A stretch of 64,000 bases of DNA from Pirellulaceae bacterium. GTDB taxonomy: Bacteria; Planctomycetota; Planctomycetia; Pirellulales; Pirellulaceae. The translations under genes and the position numbers were made by a program. Positions 8,987-19,300 of this stretch are shown here, in pieces. Location: the NCBI GenBank assembly GCA_020852965.1, contig JADYZV010000013.1, positions 45,897-109,896 of the forward strand, read 5' to 3'. Under the pieces are notes generated by a model. That model was not told the origin of the DNA and did not search any database. It worked only from the letters and a program-made list of their open reading frames with translations. Position 1 is the stretch's first letter, and each line of letters begins with the position of its first letter.

Positions 8987-9030
8987 AGTAAGAAATGACC
9001 TGTAGATAGCGCGAGCCGCCATGGCTTTCG

Positions 9031-10284
9031 TCAGCCCGCGAGATCCCGGATGATATTGCAAAGACCGACAATCTGGCCGTGTGTGTGATTTGCAGAGATG
9101 GCGATTCGGGCAGTGGCGGCATCCCTCTCCACTGTGGGATATAGAGCAGCCGTAACAAGATACCCTCGGTGGAGAATCGCGGCGCAAAAATCAATGCACT
9201 GCTTTTCACTACCGAGAAGCACACCACGTACAGGTGATGTGGAAAACTGGTTCAGAACGGGCAATGGGCATTCGTCTAGTTCGCGATCCAGCAGTGCGAG
9301 ATTCCTGTTGAACAACGCCTGTCGATCACACAATTCTGAGGAAAGATGTAGCATTGCCGATTCGATGGATGCGCCAACCAGTGGCAAGGCCGGGCTGCCG
9401 CTAAACGCATAGCTCGTTGCGTACCGTTGGATCACTTGCAAGTCGTTGGTGGTGGGAACAACGGCGGCACCACCGTTGGTGCCAAAGGATTTGTTTAGCG
9501 ATACGATGACGATGCCACGATGTGGGGATTTTTTCAGATGACTCATCGCGTGCCCCTGCCCATGTTCGCCAAGTACGGAAAATCCGTGGGCGTCATCGCA
9601 ATACAGATACCCATCCACTCGATCGAGCATCGGCAGCATTGCTTCGATAGGCGCGATGTGCCCCATTGAACCGATCCCATCGCAAATCACGATCGGCGTA
9701 TGACCGTCGCGACGCGCTCGTTGCAAGCTTTCTTCAACGGCATTCAAATCATCAATATTGATGTTAACAACGCGACCAAAAGACTCCAGCACTGCTCGCA
9801 ACACTTGAATTGACGCATGGGCTTTGCGGTCCAAGATGAATTGTGGTGAACGGAATGAAAAGCTGGGTAGTACGCCCGCCGCAAAAAGTGGGAGAATCCC
9901 AACGTGAGCCAAAGATGCAGATTGAAAAACTGTCACTGCCATCCCGCCCAGTATCTGCGAAAGCAACTGTTCAAGCCGGACGACATCCTGGACTACAATT
10001 CGAGTTCTTGCGCAGGCTAGCTGGGTGGCCCATCGATCCAGTGAAAGCTTTGCGGCTTCGACCAACCGTGGATCCGATTCGAAACCAAGATAGCAGCACG
10101 ATGCAAACTCAACAATTCTGCGACCGTCTTCCAACTGTATTGTTTTTCCGTCTCTTGATTCAGCAACCAATGCCCCCAGGCCCGCATGTTCCAACTGTCG
10201 AAACTGCTCGATGCTCGATGAAACGCGTCGGGCAAGCCAATTGTCAGGCTCGAGTCCAGGGTTCGACTTCGTTCTCATGCTCAT
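9031..10284 (-). CDS. Alpha-oxoamine synthase family PLP enzyme (KBL/AONS-like)
   Basis: A 417-residue fold-type I aminotransferase-superfamily protein closest in motifs to 8-amino-7-oxononanoate synthase, 2-amino-3-ketobutyrate ligase and CqsA-like enzymes. 'FASCCYLGF' is the substrate-loop motif, 'DDAHGFSVLGEHGQG' the PLP-ring motif, and Lys265 in 'SLNKSFGTNGG' the Schiff-base lysine. These enzymes condense an amino acid with an acyl-thioester and lose CO2. It is last in the leftward set of three genes divergent from the NRPS operon, 51 bases after the decarboxylase. It may make an aminoketone starter or tailor the acyl chain of the cluster product; a housekeeping biotin role is less likely, since no other bio gene is near. 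Family secure, substrate inferred. Confidence 0.85.
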   Translation of the reverse strand: MSMRTKSNPGLEPDNWLARRVSSSIEQFRQLEHAGLGALVAESRDGKTIQLEDGRRIVEFASCCYLGFESDPRLVEAAKLSLDRWATQLACARTRIVVQDVVRLEQLLSQILGGMAVTVFQSASLAHVGILPLFAAGVLPSFSFRSPQFILDRKAHASIQVLRAVLESFGRVVNINIDDLNAVEESLQRARRDGHTPIVICDGIGSMGHIAPIEAMLPMLDRVDGYLYCDDAHGFSVLGEHGQGHAMSHLKKSPHRGIVIVSLNKSFGTNGGAAVVPTTNDLQVIQRYATSYAFSGSPALPLVGASIESAMLHLSSELCDRQALFNRNLALLDRELDECPLPVLNQFSTSPVRGVLLGSEKQCIDFCAAILHRGYLVTAALYPTVERDAATARIAISANHTHGQIVGLCNIIRDLAG

Positions 10285-10335
10285 CTTTTCACATCGGGTG
10301 GGGTGGGCGTCTCTGGATCGGAAGTTCGAATGTCT

Positions 10336-11784
10336 TTAATCGTGGTCCATGGCCTCATAGCCATACTGCTGTTGTTCTTTCAAGACAATCGAGGCATGTT
10401 CATTGGCGGTCTGTGGATTCGAGAACACCGCGCGAAAGATAGAAGACTTTGACGTTTCCGGTCCGATTGGCATTCTGCTCAATGACACACGACCTCGACC
10501 TTCGCGCACTTGGCGATGGTACACTTGTTCGTTGAGCTGATCTAGCTCGGAGGAACTTAACTGCCTTGTCGGCGGGCGGAAACGATAGGCGACCAGATTG
10601 GACTGTGGTTCGGTGAGCAACTGAAAACAATCGGAGTCTTTGACTTGCTGCGCAAACCGCTCTGCGGTGGCCAATGTCTTATTAGCTATTCGCGCATAGC
10701 CGTCGCGCCCCAATAAATGCAGCGCCGCATGCAACAGCAAAACGCTTGCATCGCGTGAGCCATCAACCGCATGCAAGCCACGATCATTGTGGTCGTGAAA
10801 AAGGTATTCGGCAGTGTGCCGAATGGCTTGCTGAGATTGAGCATCTTTTAAGAGCACCAGCGCCTGCGCAACAGGCAGGAACATTTGTTTGTGGCAATCC
10901 ATGGCCAACGAGTCGGCGAGTTCGAGGCCGGCCAAGCGATCCCGGTAAGTCTCGGAGAACAGCGCCCCGCCGACCCAAGTTGCATCAACATGAAACCAAC
11001 TGCCAAGCTCGGCAGCTAACTGCCCCATCTCACTCAGCGGGTCGATTGAACCAACTTCGGTGGTTCCTGCGACGCCCACGATTGCGAGAATGTTTTCGCC
11101 CGAGCGCTCGGACTGCCACACCTGATTCTTGAGGGCTGATATGTCACATCGGTAATCTTTGTCTGTTGGAACGAAACGGATCGCATCTTTACCCAACCCA
11201 AGAATGTCGGCAGACTTTACGATCGAATAGTGCATCAACTTGGAGCCGAGGATCACAGACTTCAATTTGGAAGGACCGTTGTTGCGTGCTATCCACAAAG
11301 ACGACAGGTTTGCTGTCGACCCGCCCGATGTCAGCATCCCGGGCACCAAGTCAGACTCACACGGGTGCCTAAAGACGATCTCGTACAATCGTTTTAGAAC
11401 AAACGCCTCGCAATCTCCAAAGGCGCCAGCGCTTTTGGCGGAGACAACGTTTTGGTTCAGGAGCGTACACAGCCTTGAAAATTCTGAGCACCATACAAGA
11501 GGTACCGAAGTCATGTTGCTGAGATTGCAAGGGTCAGCATTAGCACTCGCCGAAAGAATAAACGGTTCAAGCCAATCACGGATGTAGTCCTCCAGAGTAT
11601 CGCCAGCGACCGGGATCGTCGAATCGTCCAATTTAGCCTGCAGTTGTCGCTTGACGTCTGATCGCTGCTGCCCGGTCGACTCGGCCCAACGAGATAGCAA
11701 CTGATCGATGGCGGATCGCAGCGGGGCGATCTGATCAAGGCTCGTTCCCGCATCCAATTCCAGTCGAGTCAAAGTGTCAGGCAT
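10336..11784 (-). CDS. Pyridoxal-phosphate-dependent group II decarboxylase
   Basis: A 482-residue member of the Glu/aromatic/diaminobutyrate decarboxylase family. 'GMLTSGGSTANLSSLWIAR' is the phosphate-binding region, 'WFHVDATWVGG' holds the PLP-stacking Asp, and 'MDCHKQMF' holds Lys299, the PLP lysine. Members act on aspartate (to beta-alanine), glutamate, 2,4-diaminobutyrate or aromatic amino acids; sequence alone does not decide. Because two NRPS adenylation domains carry a beta-alanine-type code, an aspartate 1-decarboxylase role supplying beta-alanine is attractive. A small reading frame overlaps its start by 16 bases. A GGGACGGG-like ribosome site precedes the ATG. Confidence 0.88.
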   Translation of the reverse strand: MPDTLTRLELDAGTSLDQIAPLRSAIDQLLSRWAESTGQQRSDVKRQLQAKLDDSTIPVAGDTLEDYIRDWLEPFILSASANADPCNLSNMTSVPLVWCSEFSRLCTLLNQNVVSAKSAGAFGDCEAFVLKRLYEIVFRHPCESDLVPGMLTSGGSTANLSSLWIARNNGPSKLKSVILGSKLMHYSIVKSADILGLGKDAIRFVPTDKDYRCDISALKNQVWQSERSGENILAIVGVAGTTEVGSIDPLSEMGQLAAELGSWFHVDATWVGGALFSETYRDRLAGLELADSLAMDCHKQMFLPVAQALVLLKDAQSQQAIRHTAEYLFHDHNDRGLHAVDGSRDASVLLLHAALHLLGRDGYARIANKTLATAERFAQQVKDSDCFQLLTEPQSNLVAYRFRPPTRQLSSSELDQLNEQVYHRQVREGRGRVSLSRMPIGPETSKSSIFRAVFSNPQTANEHASIVLKEQQQYGYEAMDHD

Positions 11785-12032
11785 TGCCCGTCCCGGCAGA
11801 GTAGGTGACTCAGGTTAGATTTCTTGTTTGGGATTATAGCCGGTAGACACAGAATCATGGCCAATCGGCTGGGGACAATGTTCGGGACAGGCTTAGCGGG
11901 CGGGAGTGGAGCGTGAAGACGATTACTCGTGACGATGCTGTTGCTGATGTTCCCATTTTCGTATTCCTCTTGGACAAGCCGCAGTTCGCTTTCAGCGGGC
12001 ATCATCATAAGCCGTAGGGATTTGCCTTGCAA
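11769..12032 (-). CDS. Possible small protein between dioxygenase and decarboxylase genes
   Basis: An 87-codon frame (TTG start, or ATG within a run of three Met codons at about 12000-12008) fills the space between the two neighbouring leftward genes. It begins 13 bases after the stop of the dioxygenase-like gene and overlaps the decarboxylase start by 16 bases. The peptide has an acidic N-terminal half ('AESELRLVQEEYENGN') and a Pro-rich middle. I recognise no family, and it lacks the conserved Trp/Pro residues of MbtH-like proteins. No clear ribosome site is present. It may equally be a spacer. Confidence 0.25.
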   Translation of the reverse strand: MQGKSLRLMMMPAESELRLVQEEYENGNISNSIVTSNRLHAPLPPAKPVPNIVPSRLAMILCLPAIIPNKKSNLSHLLCRDGQCLTL

Positions 12033-12045
12033 GGAATCTGGGGCG

Positions 12046-12807
12046 CTAATTCACCGAGACTAGGTTGGATAGGCTAGCCCAGAGTGACGGGGTAGATGCT
12101 GGGCTGAAATTGTTTTTGGGGATGTGCGATCGCAACTGGTCGCTGAATCGGCCGTCCACTCGAATGCTAAAACTCAGCTCGTCGGTGGTCTCCGTGCCGT
12201 GATACTGGTGAACGGTATCAAACCACGCACTTACAGATTCAATGTACTGGCGTTCGCCAGTTCGGTGATTTAAGCAAAAAAAGCGTTTTGACGGGCTTCG
12301 TAACCAAATGAACTCGTGGCAAACACCGGTTTCGCAGTGGTCACGGTGAGCTGCCGCAGCATGTCCGGGCGTTTCGAAAATCAGCAATACGCGTGCGGTT
12401 TGTTTCATCGGAAGCGTTTCAATAAAATCCATGAGAGGTTGAAATCTCAACGACTCATCGGATGGCTTCCAGAGCTCGGCGCGGTCCAATTGGAAATAGC
12501 CCTTCGCTGAAGAAGAGCTCGTTAGCCAAATCACGGACGCCGACGCATTGGATGGGTCCTTATCTCCCAGCCGATAGGGGCCCGCGTCGAACATAAGCTC
12601 TTTTTGCCGTTCCATTTGATTCCGAATCTCCTGTTCAATGCTTGGGCACAACCGTTGGAACCCAGCTACGTCAATGAATTTGTCCAACGGCTGGTAGCAC
12701 GGAAATCGAATTCGAGGGTCGACCGGAATTCGATCGACCCGAACTCTCATCCATCGATGATACAGACGCTCGAGGATACTTTTTGAGAAGTGGGAGATTG
12801 GATTCAT
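12046..12807 (-). CDS. Putative Fe(II)/2-oxoglutarate dioxygenase (amino-acid hydroxylase-like)
   Basis: A 253-residue protein of no certain family. It shows the metal and cosubstrate pattern of Asp/Asn beta-hydroxylase-like dioxygenases: His154-x-Asp156 ('AAHRDH'), a distal His200 or His203 ('DTVHQYHGTE') and Arg216 in 'FSIRVDG', which would bind 2-oxoglutarate. The segment 'HEFIWLRSPSKRFFCLN' between them resembles the usual strand with an Arg. It is the first gene of the leftward operon, with the NRPS operon diverging 550 bases away, so a role in hydroxylating a building block or a carrier-bound residue is plausible. This is inference from a short motif set. Confidence 0.5.
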   Translation of the reverse strand: MNPISHFSKSILERLYHRWMRVRVDRIPVDPRIRFPCYQPLDKFIDVAGFQRLCPSIEQEIRNQMERQKELMFDAGPYRLGDKDPSNASASVIWLTSSSSAKGYFQLDRAELWKPSDESLRFQPLMDFIETLPMKQTARVLLIFETPGHAAAAHRDHCETGVCHEFIWLRSPSKRFFCLNHRTGERQYIESVSAWFDTVHQYHGTETTDELSFSIRVDGRFSDQLRSHIPKNNFSPASTPSLWASLSNLVSVN

Positions 12808-13106
12808 CGGCGCACCTCACAATTAATAATTCTCGACACCTCTGGCTGGTCGCCAGTATTCTTGAACTAGTTTAGACGCGAAAAAACCCCCGCTTGACTC
12901 TATTCGGATTCTCTGACGACTCGAAATATAGGAATCAGGCATGGATGCTAAAAAGTACTCCCTAAAAAGATAATTGATGCTTGTCGCCCGCGAAAGGCAC
13001 CTTGCCCAACGTCAGGTAAGCTTAAAAGGCACGACTGGACGAACCGCTAAGCCATTCGCCAGCGTTGGCAATCCTTCGATGCAAATCAAACGTCTTTAAT
13101 GACGTT

Positions 13107-13125
13107 GCGGGTTATGAATAGACCG
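13107..13125. repeat. Second copy of GCGGGTTAT-type motif
   Basis: GCGGGTTATGAATAGACCG matches 17 of 19 bases of the motif at 6164-6182. It lies 233 bases upstream of the NRPS1 start. It could be a regulator site or a remnant of a dispersed repeat. Confidence 0.3.
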
Positions 13126-13175
13126 GGTTCAAGCGTGGGTTGAACGGTGGTAAGATTTCGTTTGCAACTTCTTTT

Positions 13176-13358
13176 CTATACAATACCCAACTCCACCCCG
13201 CCCCGTATCAGTAAGTCACCATGGTCCGTTTCATGGTCGAACCAAATGGCTTCGGAAAATCGTTGCATTGCAGGATGCTCTCGGTGATCGTGGGCTGCAA
13301 ATGTTACGGTGACGCCGTTGTCGCGCGTGTTGTCAATCAGTTCCCGGAGCTTAACCAT
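13176..13358 (-). pseudogene. Possible remnant of an ABC ATPase C-terminus
   Basis: A 60-codon leftward frame whose ATG shares the position of the NRPS1 start codon. The peptide 'LRELIDNTRDNGVTVTFAAHD' followed by 'RFSEAIWFDHE' recalls the end of an ABC transporter ATPase: helix, beta strand, H-loop His-Asp, then 'aD.i..l'. No Walker motifs exist upstream because the NRPS gene begins there. If real, it is a truncated remnant cut off by the NRPS gene; chance resemblance is possible. Confidence 0.25.
13346..13349 (+). promoter_or_regulatory. Ribosome binding site deciding the TTG start of NRPS1
   Basis: GGAG lies 8 bases before the TTG at 13358. An in-frame TAA at 13352-13354 excludes any earlier start, and the next in-frame Met is already inside the ketosynthase, so TTG is the most likely start. 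Confidence 0.7.
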
Positions 13359-16300
13359 TGGCCGATTTTCTCGATCGTATCTCAGGTTTAGATAAGCGCC
13401 AGCTAGTTCTGCTCGCCAATCGATTGAAAACTAATCTAGAGTCGGAATGCGCGCGTCAGCACGCCCCGATTGCGATCACCTCAATGGCTTGTCGCTTTCC
13501 TCACGCTCGTGATGTGGACGAGTATTGGCGATTGCTGCAGTCGGGAGTGGACGCGACGGGTATGGTTCCGGAGTCACGATGGAAAATCGGTGAGTTCTTT
13601 GACAGTGATGTCGGAAAACCTGGCAAAATGTATTGTGATCGAGGTGCATTTCTGGATGGCATCGATCAATTCGACCCGGCCTTTTTCGGAATCTCCCCAC
13701 AAGAAGCTCGACGGATGGACCCGCAGCAACGATTGTTGCTGGAGACCGCTTGGCAAGCGATTGAAAATGGTGGGCTTGCTGACCGAATCGGTGGCAGTCG
13801 AACGGGAGTTTTTGTCGGAATCTCACAGAGCACTTATGCGGGAGGGATGTCGGTTGGACGTCCGGATGAAATCGATGTGTATTCTGGGGCTGGCAATATG
13901 TGCTCGACGGCCGCCGGCAGAATCTCACATATCTTTGGACTTCGCGGTCCCTGTATCCCCGTCGACACCGCCTGCTCGTCTTCGCTAGTGGCACTGCATC
14001 TGGCCATTCAAAGTCTCCGCCACGATGAGTGCGAAATGGCGCTCGTGGCGGGAGTCAACTTGACGTTGGCTCCTGAATTGAGCGTCTATTTTTGTCGCCT
14101 GGGATTGCTCTCTCCTTCCGGTCGTTGCCGATCATTTTCCGCCGACGCAGATGGGTACGTTCGTGGCGAAGGTTGTGGCGCGGTGCTGCTTCGTCGCCTT
14201 GCTGATGCCCAAGAGGATCATGCACCCATCGTGGCGGTGATTCGTGGTAGCGCCGTCAATCATGACGGACGTGGCTCCGGATTGACCGTCCCAAACGGCA
14301 AGGCACAAGTGGAGGTGATTCAAAGCGCTTTGGCAGACGCGTCACTCGACGCAAGCGAGATTGATTTCTTGGAAGGTCAAGGAACCGCTACGGCACTCGG
14401 AGATTCAATCGAACTGCAATCCATCTGTTCAACGTATGTCAAGCAGAGACAATCGGGTTCGCCATTGCTGTTAGGAAGTGTCAAGTCGAACATTGGTCAT
14501 TTGGAAACAGCATCCGGGATGGCCTCGTTGATCAAATGCTGCTTGTGCTTGCAGCACAAGACCCTCGTCCCCCAGCCGCTGGCTAGTCTACCCTCTGACA
14601 TCGTACGCAACGAACCGAAACTGCAACTCATTGAAACACTGCAGTCTTGGAAGTCGGATTCTCCGAGGCGGTTGGGCATCAATGGTTTTGGTATCAATGG
14701 AACCAATGGACATTTGATTTTGGAAGAACCGCCCGAGTGGGACGCATCGATCCACAATGACAAGCAATCCGATGTTGACTCAACGAGCGTCCTGTTGTTG
14801 TCAGCTCATACCAAGAATGCTCTCGGTGAGTTGGCAGAATCTGCGCTGAGAATGTTGGATGACCGTCCCGACATCGACTGGCAAGATTTTTGCTTTACGG
14901 GTAATCATCGGTCGCCTCGTAGATTTCGTCGATTCGTATTAGCCAGCGGGCGACCATCGGCGATGGATGCACTGGTGGCTCTTGGCAACGATTCGATCGA
15001 TCTCGAACCCGTCGTGGAGAGCCCGAAGGTCGCCGTTTTGCTTTCGGACGTCTGCGGCTCTATGGAAATGGCCAAAACTCGGCAAGTGGCGCAGTCTCTA
15101 ATCGATATTGCGCCTGCGATTGCCTCATTGGGCGAGCAACTTGACGACAGTTCTGATCCAAAATGCGTGTTGACGATGCATCGCATCGTGCTGGAAATCT
15201 GGAAGCTGTGGGGGCTCAGCGTGGATGCGGTCATGGGAACGGGTTTGCAAGAAATCACCGCTGGTTGTGCTAGTGGTGCATTGGATTGGGACGACGTAGA
15301 GCCGTGTTTGCCGATCGTGGTTGAGGGTAGTGGTCGAATCGGGGATTTGACAACCATGTTGCCACCCATCCGTCCAGCCTCCAAAGGTTGGCTTAGTAGT
15401 CACACAGGCGGCTGGCTCGCAACGGGAGAAAACGATGCAGTACAGGCGCTTGGACCACTAATCAAGAGCCGGAAAAAAGAAACGCCGGTTCAACTTGCCA
15501 ATGCTCCAAGCCCGGCTTGCAGAGAACGACTCTCTGATTTCGATATTGTCATTACGCTAGGAGATTTCAAGGAAAGCGCGTCGGAACCATGGATTCGTTT
15601 CCTCAGTGATGATACGACCAGCCATGGGCGTGAAATCCAGCAATTTCTGGGGACCTTATTCGAGCGTGGCATCAACTGGGATTGGCATGCGTTTTCCCGA
15701 TCAAGGGGATTTCGCTGGGTATCGTTTCCGAATTCACCATGGCAACGTCAACGATTTTGGATCGACCGCGACGAGACCACGGCGAATTCGACGACGGGCA
15801 AAGTCGAGGATGATCCATATGAAAACTGGCGTCGACGATGGAAGGAGATTCGCGGTGGGCAATCAACCCCAGAAGCAAAGCGCATTCAAGCAAGCGAGTT
15901 TGTCGCCGACTGCTTGACCCAATTTACAACCACCCCTGTGGAATCCCTTGATCTAACTCGCCCCCTCGTTGACCTGGGGTTGGATTCCCTGGCCGCTGCC
16001 GAAGTGCATCACGCGATTTGGAGTATCACCGGCACACGTGTTCCCTTTGACATGGTGTTGCAGAATCAATCGACCGCGGACCTCATCGACTACATTCTTG
16101 AGAAAGAACCGGATTTTTCGACGACCAAAACAATGATGGTTCGTCAGCCACAAGTCACGACCTACCAGCCGACGGATGGCCAAACGCGTTACTGGTTTTA
16201 CCAACGCATTCTGCCGGCCAGTCCGGTATACAACAATGTTTTTGCAGTGCGGCTGCGTGGTGAGTTTGATGAATCCAAGTTGGAACCCTGTCTACGTGCA

Positions 16301-19300
16301 CTAGCCTTACAACACAATATTCTCAGAACGTCGTTTGAAGACGCCGGTGGCCATCCGCGAGCGGTCATTCATCAGGAATGCGAAGTAGACACGCTCACTC
16401 GCATTTTTTCAGACGAAAAAGAACGCGATCAGTGGGCGAGCGAATTTGCGCGCCAAACCTACCTTTTGGATTCGGCACCACTTTGGAGAGTGGGACTCGG
16501 ACGACTGGCAACGACCGACAAAATCGGCGATGGACTGCTAGTTGTCTCAGCTCATCACATTATTTTGGATGGCTGGTCCCTGGCCCTGCTTATGGAGCAG
16601 GTTTTCTCGAACTGGCTTCTGACACCGACGGCGGGTCAACTGCCCGACACGTCCAAGACATACCAGTTTTCAGATTTCGCAATTTGGGATGCAAAAAACA
16701 AGCCATCACTGCAATCACGATCCGTGCAATATTGGGCGCACGTCCTGGCCAACTCCAATCCGATTTTGGATTTGCCAACCGACACTCCAAGGCGGATCCC
16801 CAGCGGGCATGGAAAGTTGTCTGTGCATTCGATCGATTCTGAATTGATCGAACGCGTTCGACGCGTCGCATCCGCTCACGGCACAACAGTATTTACTGTG
16901 ATGCTAGCCGCTTTGGCGGCTGCTCTGAATCGATACTCTGGCCAATCGTCGTTCAATATCGGAGTGCCGACGGCGGGCCGGCCCATGCCCGAACTCAGGG
17001 ACGTGCTGGGTATGTTCATGAATACCATCGCCATCCCCGTAGACTTCCAGAATGCGTATCGATGGGATGACGTTCTTGCGCGGACGATCGAGACCGTGCG
17101 ACAATCACTTGAACATCAAGACGCTCCCTTCACGACGGTTTTGAAGCTTGCCGATGTACCACGCGATGCAAAACATTCCCCTCTTTTTCAGGTGCTCTTT
17201 GCGTTTCAGAACATTCCTTATCGTGAGCCGGAACTGAAGCATGTCAGCCTGGAGCCACGTCTGATCGATCCTGGTACAGCTACGTTTGATTTGACTTTGA
17301 TGATCGGTTTTCGGAATGGAGAGGCACATTGCGGATGGCAATATCGCACCGATTTGTTCAGTGAAGAAACCGTCTCCCGTTTGCATGGCATGCTACGCGC
17401 CTCGTTGCAATGCCTGAGCGATGAACAAGATATTCGATTCGATTCCCATCGGTTGATCGACGCTTCCCAAAGTCGACAACTGATTTGCTTGGGAACAGGA
17501 ACATCTTCTCCGATTCCTGATAAAGGGCTAGACCGTTTCTTTGAGCAAACGGCGCAACGGTTTCCCGATCGAGTTGCCGTCTACTTCAAGGATCAGGCGA
17601 TCTCCTTTGCGGAGATGCGGGTATTGTCTGATCGAGTTGCCAGTCATCTGATGCAACTCGGGATTGGTCGAGGCAAACGCGTCGGTCTGGCGGTCGGACG
17701 AACTCCAGGCATGCTAGTTGGTGTCCTAAGCATTCTAAAGACTGGAGCTGCCTACGTTCCCTTGGACGTGCATTACCCTTCGGCCCGTCTGCTGTACATC
17801 ATCGGCGATGCCGACATCGCTATGATCTTGACCGATCGAGACAGTGCCTCACGCATCCCTGAGTGCGCCGCCAGCCTCATCATGATGGAGGATTTGAATC
17901 AACAGAGTAGCGATAGTAGTGTGAGTCGTGTGGATCCGAAGGTGTCGGTTGCAAGGTCCAACGACGATCTGGCGTATGTGTTGTATACATCTGGTTCGAC
18001 CGGGAGACCCAAAGGGGTGATGATCCCGCATCGAGTTCCAGTAAATCGAATTGCGACTGAAATGTATCCGGTTCAGAACCACGAAACTTTTTGTGTTCAG
18101 ACATCGATTAATTTTGTCGACTCCATTTGGGAGATTTTCTCCGCATGGCGAGTCGGACGACCAATCCTGTTGTTGCCCTACGCACCGGCGACGGACCTCA
18201 CGCAGTGGCTTTCCACGTTGCATGAGTTTCGAGTCACACGACTGTTGATGGTTCCCTCATTGTTGCGAGCGTTGCTTTCTGGCGACTACGACCTTCCGGC
18301 CCGAGTACCATTGCTGGAACGAGTGATATGCACTGGAGAACCGTTGGCCATGGATTTGGTGCAAAAGTTTCGTGAACAAGCTCCAACCGCTCAACTGATC
18401 AATTTGTACGGAACCACAGAAACCTGGGACGTCAGCCAATGGATCGCGGATCGAATCGGTGTTGACTCGGCTCCCATCGGCAGACCAATGCCCAACGTGT
18501 CGGTCTACCTGCTTGATTCTCAGATGAGGTTGGCAGCCAAAGGTTCGGTTGGCGAACTCTACATCGCCGGAGACAGTCTATCCGTTGGATATTGGAACCG
18601 GCAGTCGTTGACCGCTACCAAGTTTCTGCCCGATCCTTGGAGCGCAATCCCGGGGGCCAGAATGTATTGCTCGGGTGATCTAGCGCGCTGGTCGGTCAGT
18701 GACCAAATGGAGTTCAATGGTCGAATTGACGACCAGCTCACGGTGCGCGGCTATCGCGTGGAGTCAGCCGAGATCGAAGGTGTGCTTCGAGAATTCTACT
18801 CCGTTCGAAATGCCGCCGTCAAATTGGATTCCAATGGTCGGTTGATCGCATATTGCGAACCGATCGAGGACGAAAAGATATCGATCAAGGCACTTCGAAG
18901 TTCAGTTAAGCAGCGGCTCCCTGAAGCGGTCGTGCCTGGCCATTTTGTCTTGTTGGACCGATTGCCACTGACCCCTAGTGGCAAAATCGACCGCCGCTCG
19001 TTGCCCGAGTTGGACCAATCAAGGCCCGAAATCGAAGAGCCGTTTGTTGCGCCAAGGACAGCGACCGAAGATCGTATTGCAGAGATTTGGCGAGACATTC
19101 TGAACCTGGAAAACATCGGAGTACACGACGACTTCTTTTTGCTCGGCGGTCATTCGCTATTGGCAACCCAGATGATCTCGCGGATCCGCCAAGTCTTTGA
19201 AGTCGAACTGCCGTTGCACGTCGTCTTTGATACACCGCATATCGCAGAGTTGGCAAATTGGCTGGATTCTGGCCACGGCCATCGGTCACTTTCGCCAATT

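Larger units (their letters stand above)
12808..13357. other. Divergent intergenic region upstream of NRPS operon
   Basis: About 550 bases separate the leftward dioxygenase-like gene from the rightward NRPS operon, so both promoters should be here. I see an AT-rich stretch around 12830-12990, the 19-base motif at 13107-13125 shared with 6164-6182, and a short leftward frame at 13176-13358. I could not identify a reliable -35/-10 pair or a regulator gene. Confidence 0.5.

Noticed and set aside
13177..13184. TATACAAT as a -10 box for the NRPS operon
   Set aside because: No acceptable -35 hexamer lies at the right distance, and a single hexamer match is expected by chance.
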